Shown here: positions 55,935 through 64,000 of the stretch, one piece after another
Numbering within the stretch: the first letter of the stretch is position 1
How the letters are laid out: every line of letters starts with the position of its first letter
Assembly (NCBI GenBank): GCA_036346405.1
Contig: CM070561.1
Coordinates: forward strand, 9,780,441-9,844,440
DNA from: Phyllostachys edulis
Taxonomy: Eukaryota; Streptophyta; Magnoliopsida; Poales; Poaceae
DNA: 64,000 bases
Direction: 5' to 3'
Translations under genes and position numbers: made by a program
Notes under the pieces: model-generated
What the model was told of the DNA's origin: nothing
Databases searched by the model: none
The model's input: the letters and a program-made list of their open reading frames with translations, nothing else

Positions 55935-58174
55935 GTAATACCCCAAGTTTAATTAAGTAAGAAGAAAAGAATTCGGAGAGGAGAATCAATTAGAAAAGTG
56001 ATTTAATGAGAAGATTGGGGATTCTTGCGTAATTTAGAAAACACTGGCTGTGGGCCAAAAGCCCACAACACCTTGGCCCATTAGGGCAACCATCCAAGTG
56101 GAGGGGGAGGCCATGCTACTGTAGCACGCACTGTAGCGCCGCCACTGTAGCAGCCCCTCCCCTCCCCATTGCGCCTCCACCTCCTTTCCCCTCCCTTGCG
56201 CCTCCACCTCCCTCCCCTTCGTGGCCGCCAAGAAAGGAGAAGGAGGAAGGAAGGAGGGAAGAAGAGAGGGAAGATGAAGGTTCGCGGCCTACGTCGTGGT
56301 CTACAGCGATTCGTCGAGGGTAACGTTCGTTCCCCGTTGTTTAGATGGTTAATTAATTGTTTTAGCAATACCGGTTGTGTAGATCCTTTTCTGTCCAGTA
56401 TATTGAACGTCCGTTTTGATGGCTTTAGAGGCAGATTCCGTGGATCCCATCTCTTAGAGATAGTTGGGTAATGTCCTTAGCTTTCCAGGGCCGCCAAGAA
56501 CGCCCAAATCCGATTAACGGTCAGCGAGTTATGAATTTTTTAGTGTCGCTGTCCTGTTAATCTGTCAGTTTTCTGACAGTTTGTAGAAAACTGGAATAAT
56601 CTATTAGTTAAAGAAGAAATCAGAGGATCTCGATATAACGAAAAATGTAGGTAATTTCCATACCTTTCCAGAAAGCTAAATAAAGCATTATTTTCATGCT
56701 CGTAGTAAAAGTTATGGTTGTTTTAGTGTACAGTCCAGAGAACCCGATGTGAAAATTGATGTCTTTTAAATTGGCTTGGTAGGGGTAATAGATGGCCGAT
56801 TAAGAAGGGACACTCAACTAGGTTTAGATGGGAAATTTAATTATATTTCCAGAAAGTCCTAGAACACCTTATTTGGACCCATGTAGTGAAAGTTATGAAT
56901 TTTAGAAGTGGACTGTCCAACAGGGGGGACAGATCGATCGTTAGATCTGGGACGTTTGGAAGGCGCTTGAGAGTTTGACTTTTTCGTTTGAACTATTAAA
57001 TATGTCTTGGGTCCATCATGGTTATCTTAGCTTGATTCATAATTATGTTCAGGTGAGGATTGGTCCCAGGGCAGCGCCCTCTTCGCGTCTACCGTTTCCG
57101 CACGGTTGAGGCAAGTATCCTGTTTGTAGCATAATGATGATTGATTGTTATGATTGTTTGCGTTTGAATCGTACGAGTCATACATGGATGATAGTGTGAT
57201 GAATATGAATAGAACATGGTGAATGCATGTTTATGGTTAAAGCTTTCCTATCTATGTTGATTATGCCTTACATGTTATTTGGGATCGAAGTTGTGGTATG
57301 TACTTGTTGATTCTTATGTATGAAAGATAGGATCATAGTACATACGCATATTGAAAGCATATCTGAGACTTGGTCACGTGGTGACCAAGTATATACAGTT
57401 GAGGTCCCCGTCATGTAAATGACAGGCTTGTGGTCCCCACATTCGTGGAATGTGGGCATTGAATAGAGGTCCCCATCATGAAAATGATGGGCAATGAATC
57501 CCTATACTCATGGAGTATAGGCTCTTGATCCCTGTGCGGAGGGCACGAGCAAGGGTATCATCGACGGTTGTATACCTCGCATTACCGTAAAATGCGAAAA
57601 GAGATAAAGGTTAAAAGGTGCATTGCATGTTCGCATTACATAAGCATGAGAGTTATCTTTAGTGTAATGCTTCTTTTGGAATGTTGATGCTATCTTGTGA
57701 ATTTAGCTTTTTCTTTATTGATACTTCTTTGAGTCTTTGGGCTCACTCTTGCTTTGTTGTGTTTTTAGGTACCACGAGCAAGAACGGCATGCATGGGAGG
57801 GAGTAGTTTTGTTGAGATGCACTCACTACCATTCATCATAAAGAAAGAACATCATTTAGTTTATATTCTTTAAATAAGCAAACTGATTGAGATTCACTTA
57901 TAGTTTCATTGAATGCTTTGGCTTAATTGTAATAATGAGATTAGCGAATTGGGATTATGCTTATTATTGCTTTATCGGAATAGACTATCTTGCATGTTGA
58001 ATGAATCTGGATATTAGATTATTGTTAATGTTATCTTTAAGCTCTTTGAAACCTCGGTATATTTAAGTATACAAAGGAGGTTCTCACTGAAAAATTTAGT
58101 AAATAGTCTTAGTAGTTTTGTTTAATTTTATGTTAGTAGCATTCCAGGCTCATGTTGAAATTTGGGGTGTTACT
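55935..58174 (+). repeat. 5' LTR of element G
   Basis: It is 2.24 kb. It has a CT/GA-rich promoter-proximal part (56100-56280, with three ACTGTAGC motifs) and an array of short hairpins at 57368-57597. It inserted directly into the palindromic array of element F. Confidence 0.9.
57368..57597. repeat. Array of about eight consecutive short hairpins, 5' LTR copy
   Basis: In order: ACTTGGTCAC/GTGACCAAGT (57368-57390), GTCAT/ATGAC (57410-57423), CCCACATT/AATGTGGG (57436-57455), CCCATCAT/ATGATGGG (57472-57491), CCTATACTC/GAGTATAGG (57501-57521), a weak GTGC/GCAC (57533-57546), GGTATCA..TATACC (57553-57577) and TCGCATT/AATGCGA (57577-57597). The middle ones are each preceded by GGTCCC or GATCCC and followed by GGC. 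The stems are unrelated in sequence, so this is not a simple tandem repeat. Confidence 0.88.
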
Positions 58175-61100
58175 GATTAGTATCGAGCGGTCAGATTTGT
58201 CCGTGGTAATCTTGAAATATTAAACTTGACACACTAAACACAGTAGGTGGGATTCGGTTATTGCATTGCATTTACGCTTCTGTTGTGTTGTATTGATGAT
58301 TCCTATTATGAGATGATTTGATATATTTATATTATAAAACTATGGTAATTAAGTGCGGGGATAACTCATGTTGAGAGGTTGAGGTCGTGGTTGTGGCCCT
58401 GGTGCATGCAGTCACACCACCTTCGTGGTATGAGAATAGGAAGTGGTTACCTCGGATATCTTAGTACATGTCTTTATAGTGAGTATATTTAGAAGAGTTG
58501 TTCTCTTCTTTGAATTTGAATTTGGTCAACTCTTATCCAGTCGTGGCTGATAAACTTCTCTTGGAATTGGGAGTCCATACCAGTTGATGGGATTCTTTGA
58601 GAAATGTTGTTGTATTTCCATTGGTTTAAGTTGACCCGTAAAGCCATCATTGTTTTCCAAACCGATGAGATATTCTTCTTGGTGGTGAACTTGGTTGATT
58701 GTTAAGTTTGACCTTTATATTGGAGTTTTAACTTTCTCTTTGGAAAACACGACCCATTTTTTTGCGCTTGATGTTTTTGGATAATAGAAGTGGTCTTTTG
58801 CAAGTTCTTTAGTATGTGGAAGCCTTAACTTAATGTATCTCTTTTGGGTACTTTGAGTGCTGAAGTTGAATGGTTCTCTTTTATGAAAGAAGGCGTTAAA
58901 CCCTTTAGCGATGTTTGTTGTGTTAAGTGGGAGGTTTTAAGCATAAAAGATAAGTTGAAAATGTATGAGTTATCTGTTGGGTGCGTAGTGTGGTTGTAAA
59001 TGATCTTAACCAAGAACCTTGGAAGGAAAGTTGATTAATTTGAAAGTGTCCTATAGTAGTTCTTGATGAGCCGTGATTATGAGTGTGACTATACTTAATT
59101 GGAATCAATAGAGTTAATAATAAGTGTAGAACATTGATGAAATGGTTGATTAGTAGAATTGATTAGTTTGTTAAACTTGTTGAATTATTTGGCTATTTGA
59201 TGATCTTATTTATGCTCATGGTAGTGCAAATGGTGAAAGGACCATCAATTAGTTCTTGATTGGATATTCATCAATAGTTTATGATAACCTCCAGATTAGA
59301 ATTAGAGTGTACTAAATTAGTGTGGCGTTCCTTATAGGTGAGAGGTTGAAAGTCAAAAGTGATTTACTCATGTGTGTTTCATGAGGATGGCCAATGAGAA
59401 TGACTGTGTTTGCATGATGGTGAAATTGTCGATAATAGTATGCCTTTGATGAGAGGGTTTTGAAATAACCTCTTAAATTGTGTAGTAGGTTCCTCTAAAA
59501 TAAAGTGGTGGTTGTAATGAGATTGTAGGAATTTGGTATACTCCCAATTGAGGATGAGATGATAAAGTGGTGGATAATACTTTGGTAAGCCGTTGGGGGC
59601 TTTATAAAGGAAGAGTTGACGATAAAGAATCTTGTTAAGAGAGAATTATTCTTGATATTAGTAAGATTGACGATAAGAGAATGTGACGTTGGAGTGGTAA
59701 TGATTCTTCTAGAGAGGAAGTAAGTTGATTGATTTTCGTAATACCGGTTAAATGAAATGTTTGGAGTTTTGCATACGTGCTCTTTTGGGAGTTCATGATT
59801 TATGTAGTAGATGAGATTAGTTGAGTATTGTGACGTATGGGAAGGTTCCGTTTGGTTCCTAAGTGATTAATTTGATTTGGTTTTAAAGGCATTTTCTTGT
59901 TTGGGATGGCAAGTGATATTGTAATCAAAGAAAATTTCTTTCTTTGTCAACGGAAAATGTGTGCCCTAAGTATTTGAGGTTAGAGTTAAGAACAGAATCG
60001 CAACTTTTCTATTATTACGTTTAAGAGTTTCTTGGGTTCCCGTAGCAATGTTTTTTGGGGTTTGGAAGTTCCTTCCTGTGGGACATGTGCCCTCATCTGC
60101 GGACTCGTATTTTGTTTTTCCGTGATCATTGATATTTGACTGTTTCTCTTGGTCTCGTACTCACTCCAAGGAGCAACGTTTTCTTATGCGTTGAAACTCA
60201 GTATTTGTTTGTTTCTTCCTTTTGAGGAAGGAATTAACCAACTTGTGTTGCCAAAGTCTTATAAAGTGTAGAAGCTGCGACTAGTTGGTGGTGGACAAGT
60301 ATATGATAGCGGTGAAACCTTAGGAACCAAGCTATTGAAGAGTAGTAGATAGTGATTTGGTTTTGACCTATAACACATGGAGAGAGTTCTATTTAAATGG
60401 AATGTTTGTCGATGAAATACAATTAATTAGTGTTACCACTAGTGGGACGTATGGTGAACTATGATCCGATACCCTTTGTCCAAGTTGGGATGTTGGGATT
60501 ATCGAAAGTATGGACCCCTGATAAATTTATTAGAGAATCGCAATTGGATACTTAGTAAGATCATGTAGAAGAGTTATGTTGGTGAAGTTTAATGAGAGTA
60601 GCGGTGTGGAGAAACTTAAGCGTTGTGCTAATTAATGGGATAACAGAATTGTTGAGTTATGGTCAAGAATGATTGACCTTAGCGAGTAACCCTATAGGAG
60701 TTAGATTATCTCTAAGGATAACTTGATCGAGAATTTATTTATTTATTGGTGTTAGTGATTGAGTATGTTTGAATCTTGGTCAATCAGTTAGGGTATTGCG
60801 AATGGGTATATTGTGGTTGTGTAACTGACTTGGATTGGTGTGGATTAGAGGATGCCTAAGATTGGTGAAATAAATTGTCTTGGGGCGGTTACTTGATTAG
60901 TGAGGAATGTTGTCATTAACAAGCGAGGTTATTCTTTGGAAATGTGAAATTTTAGTCATCGGATCGAGGGTTCTTGATCAAGCATACCGAAATCCATGTA
61001 GAAGTCTTAAAGGTTAAATTTGGGCTTGGCATTTTATACTAGCATCTTGGTTTCTCATGATTAGTTTCAGGAGTTATGGTGATCTTTGATAGGATCTTTT

Positions 61101-62275
61101 GGATGTAATAAATGAGGGTGTATGCGGAGAATTTCAAGTTGATTATCCTTAACAAAATGAGGTGATGTGGTTGTGGGTGAAAGATTTTTATTGAGGTATT
61201 GGGAATCATCGATAAAAGAATTCTGTGGTAGCGGAGTAGATTAGAGTATTCTTTTGTGGATTAGTAAAGTCCTCAAAAAAATGGATGTACTTTCGGTTGG
61301 AGGACCATTTTGGGGTTGTCGGTTAAGAGAAATGAGTAAGTATGATGATTTAGAAACCCATGATTTGGGAAAGGGTTTATTTCTTAAAAGAACCTATGAG
61401 GAAAGAATGTTTTCTCGAGTAGAGAGGTGCTCTCTTGATTCTTGTTTAAGCTAAGTTTTATAGCAAAGATCTTGTGCAATTTGTGTTGACTTTATGTTGG
61501 AAAGGCGGTCCTTTCCAGTTGAGGGAAATGAATGAAGTGTTGGATTTGGCCATTTGAGTGATTCCTCTTTTGGTTTATGGGGAATTTATTTACCTTGCCT
61601 AGTTGGAATGTGAAAAGGTTTTCATGAGGAATCTACGATTTTGGATTTGAGTGTTTTGGAGGAAAGTTGGAATTGCATTGTGAATCCTTTGTTTGATTGA
61701 ATTAGTTTGATTAAAATAAGTCATATTATGCGTCCTCGCTTAATGGAGGTTCTCCTTGTTATGATAAAGAGATCGTCGAGAGATGGAACAAGAGTTCCAT
61801 ATGTTTTTGTGCAAGTTCGTGGCTTGGTCCCAAAAGAATGATAGCCAAAAGTATATTTTGTTTGTTCGGAAGTTGCGAGGATTTTGGAAGATAGCAATTC
61901 ACTAGAACCGTCTCGAGTCCTCGGCGAGGTATATAACGTTTTGTATGACCCGGTGTTGAGAGAATGCTCCGGTATTTATAGTGTGAGGTTTCATAAGAGC
62001 CGTTGACCAGCGTGTAATACCGCATCTTGAGTCTGTCCGTTGAGTGGTTACGGTTAGGTCGTACGAGTGATGAGGTGTAATTCATCGGTTGCATCAAGGT
62101 GCGGTGGTCCCATAAGTCCGAGAGGAAAACGACTTAGGAATTGTAGTCTCGCATGTGCGAGCAATATCGGAATTGTTCTACAACAGTGTGTGGTATTGTT
62201 GGTAAATCCTAGTTGTGATTGTTCCTTGGCGTGAGCATGAGTAGAATTCGGGTCGAATTCATTTAAGGGGTAGAA
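58175..62275 (+). other. Interior of element G: non-coding, cytosine-poor
   Basis: Starts with the worn primer-binding site. At 58368 ATGTTGAGAGGTTGAGGTCG, which reads like an RG-rich Gag start with a stop, hints at an ancestral coding element. After that I find no Gag, protease, RT YVDD box, RNase H or integrase. The plus strand is visibly rich in G and T and poor in C over most of 58400-61700. The last bases before the tract (AATTCGGGTCGAATTCATTT) recall the end of Del/Tekay pol. Confidence 0.6.
62261..62275 (+). other. Polypurine tract of element G
   Basis: TTTAAGGGGTAGAA lies directly before the 3' LTR start TGTAATACCCC. This places the plus strand as the coding orientation. Confidence 0.75.
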
Positions 62276-64000
62276 TGTAATACCCCAAGTTTAATTAAGT
62301 AAGAAGAAAAGAATTAGGAGAGGAGAATCAATTAGAAAAGTGATTTAATGAGAAGATTGGGGATTCTTGCGTAATTTAGAAAAACTGGCTGTGGGCCAAA
62401 AGCCCACAACACCTTGGCCCATTAGGGCAACCATCCAAGTGGAGGGGAGGCCATGCTACTGTAGCACGCACTGTAGCGCCGCCACTGTAGCAGCCCCCCC
62501 TCCCCATTGCGCCTCCACCTCCTTTCCCTCCCTTGCGCCTCCACCTCCCTCCCCTTCGTGGCCGGCCAAGAAAGGAGAAGGAGGAAGGAAGGAGGAAGAA
62601 GAGAGGAAGATGAAGGTTCGCGCCCTCGTCGTGGTCTACAGCGATTCGTCGAGGGTAACGTTCGTTCCCCGTTGTTTAGATGGTTAATTAATTGTTTTAG
62701 CAATACCGGTTGTGTAGATCCTTTTCTGTCTAGTATATTGAGCGTCCGTTTTGATGGCTTTAGAGGAAGATTCCGTGGATCCCATCTCTTAGAGATAGTT
62801 GGGTAATGTCCTTAGCTTTCCAGGGCCGCCAAGAACGCCCAAATCCGATTAACGGTCAGCGAGTTATGAATTTTTTAGTGTCGCTGTCCTGTTAATCTGT
62901 CAGTTTTCTGACAGTTTGTAGAAAACTGGAATAATCTATTAGTTAAAGAAGAAATCAGAGGATCTCGATATAATGAAAAATGTAGGTAATTTCCATACCT
63001 TTCCAGAAAGCTAAATAAAGCATTATTTGCATGCTCGTAGTAAAAGTTATGGTTGTTTTAGTGTACAGTCCAGAGAACCCGATGTGAAAATTGATGTCTT
63101 TTAAATTGGCTTGGTAGGGGTAATAGATGGCCGATTAAGAAGGGACACTCAACTAGGTTTAGATGGGAAATTTAATTATATTTCCAGAAAGTCCTAGAAC
63201 ACCTTATTTGGACCCATGTAGTGAAAGTTATGAATTTTAGAAGTGGACTGTCCAACAGGGGGGACAGATCGATCGTTAGATCTGGGACGTTTGGAAGGCG
63301 CTTGAGAGTTTGACTTTTTCGTTTGAACTATTAAATATGTCTTGGGTCCAGCATGGTTATCTTAGCTTGATTCATAATTATGTTCAGGTGAGGATTGGTC
63401 GAGGGCAGCGCCCTCTTGGCGTCTCACCGCTTCCGCACGGTTGAGGCAAGTATCTGTTTGTAGCATAATGATGATTGATTGTTATGATTGTTTGCGTTTG
63501 AATCGTACGAGTCATACATGGATGATAGTGTGATGAATATGAATAGAACATGGTGAATGCATGTTTATGGTTAAAGCTTTCCTATCTATGTTGATTATGC
63601 CTTACATGTTATTTGGGATCTGAAGTTGTGGTATGTACTTGTTGATTCTTATGTATGAAAGATAGGATCATAGTACATACGCATATTGAAAGATATTCGA
63701 GACTTGGTCACGTGGTGACCAAGTATATCTGATTGAGGTCCTGTCATGTAAATGACAGGCTTAGGTCCCTACATTCGTGGAATGTGGGCATTGAATAGAG
63801 GTCCCCATCATGAAAATGATGGGCAATGGTCCCTATACTCATGGAGTATAGGCTCTTGATCCCTGTGCTGAGGGCACGTGCAAGGTATACATCGACGGTT
63901 GTATACCTCGCATTACACGTAAAATGCGAAAAGAGATAAAGGTTAAAAGGTGCATTGCATGTTAGCATTACATAAGCATGAGAGTTATCTTTAGTGTAAT
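62276..64000 (+). repeat. 3' LTR of element G (cut by window end)
   Basis: Matches 55935-57660 with few substitutions and single-base indels. The remaining about 510 bases and the target duplication lie beyond the window. Confidence 0.9.
63702..63929. repeat. Array of about eight consecutive short hairpins, 3' LTR copy
   Basis: Same order as at 57368-57597: ACTTGGTCAC/GTGACCAAGT (63702-63724), CCTGTCAT/ATGACAGG (63740-63759), a worn third stem, CCCATCAT/ATGATGGG (63804-63823), CCTATACTC/GAGTATAGG (63832-63852), GTGC/GCAC, AGGTATAC/GTATACCT (63883-63908) and TCGCATT/AATGCGA (63908-63929). The second and seventh stems are more perfect here than in the 5' copy, while the third is less perfect. 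Confidence 0.88.

Larger units (their letters stand above)
55935..64000 (+). mobile_element. Young non-coding LTR retrotransposon G (LARD-like, gypsy-type ends)
   Basis: The 5' LTR is at 55935-58174 and the 3' LTR starts at 62276 and leaves the window. The LTRs start TGTAATACCCCAAGTTTAAT and the first ends GGGGTGTTAC(T). GATTAGTATCGAGCGGTCAG, a worn primer-binding site, follows. A tract ATTTAAGGGGTAGAA precedes the 3' LTR. The LTR copies agree at roughly 97-98% by eye over 1.7 kb. The 4.1-kb interior has no frame over about 110 codons and no RT, RNase H or integrase motif. A young copy with an empty interior must have moved with borrowed enzymes. Confidence 0.82.

Noticed and set aside
62367..62806. 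Overlapping Arg/Pro-rich frames in the LTR of G
   Set aside because: The same frames occur in both LTRs at the same place, differ in reading frame because of indels, and arise from CT/GA-rich sequence upstream of the likely leader.

Overview
This window is plant nuclear DNA, almost certainly from a grass (Poaceae). It is repeat-rich and gene-poor. The grass call rests on Sirevirus-type copia elements whose LTR terminus contains CACCCCCTCTAGTCG, a CACTA element with TCACAGACGGTT-type subterminal repeats carrying a grass-type F-box gene copy, and a plant mobile domain (PMD) gene of the kind that is multicopy in grasses. I see no intact single-copy host gene, no rRNA or tRNA gene, no CRISPR array and nothing bacterial. 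Nearly every base can be placed in a stack of nested transposable elements.

Layout. (1) About 608-28822 is an old minus-strand copia element, A, split into four pieces: 608-2283 (putative LTR, RNase H, end of RT), 5716-5728 (a few codons of RT), 16884-18901 (RT start, integrase) and 26284-27730 (Gag, protease) plus its leader. Three younger elements sit inside A. A CACTA element lies at 2284-5712 (target duplication GAG). A plus-strand Sirevirus-like copia, B, lies at 5734-16878 (ATATT). A minus-strand Sirevirus-like derivative, C, lies at 18902-26278 (GCTTC). Removing the CACTA and B restores the A reading frame exactly across the RT. (2) About 28823-47718 holds a head-to-head plus-strand copia remnant, E (LTR end, long leader, then an RNase H fragment far downstream). 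It is interrupted by the minus-strand Sirevirus derivative D at 30858-41637 (ATAAC) and by a Ty3/gypsy-type LTR at 42379-45573. D itself carries a hAT-type MITE. (3) From 47719 rightwards the RNase H of E is broken by a PMD-bearing element, F. F has a TATA promoter, a purine-rich leader, a 5'UTR intron and a spliced PMD gene ending at 55660. The PMD gene is split by a 4.6-kb solo LTR (49361-53993, target duplication CCGGT). (4) At 55935 a young LTR retrotransposon, G, begins. Its two LTRs are nearly identical, yet its 4.1-kb interior has no coding capacity; its 3' LTR runs off the right edge.

The parts interact as a mobile-element community. B retains recognisable Gag, protease, integrase, RT and RNase H, all broken by frameshifts. 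C and D share LTR ends and polypurine tracts with B's family but keep only Gag and a stub of RNase H, so they look like non-autonomous derivatives. G looks like a large non-coding retrotransposon derivative (LARD-like) that depends on another element for enzymes.

The most interesting unexplained structures are: a conserved array of consecutive short hairpins in both LTRs of G (57368-57597 and 63702-63929); palindromic repeat arrays on both sides of the PMD gene; a roughly 480-bp foldback inside the CACTA; and a Pol III-like A box/B box pair inside the hAT MITE. All functional statements are from reading the sequence alone; no database search was possible.
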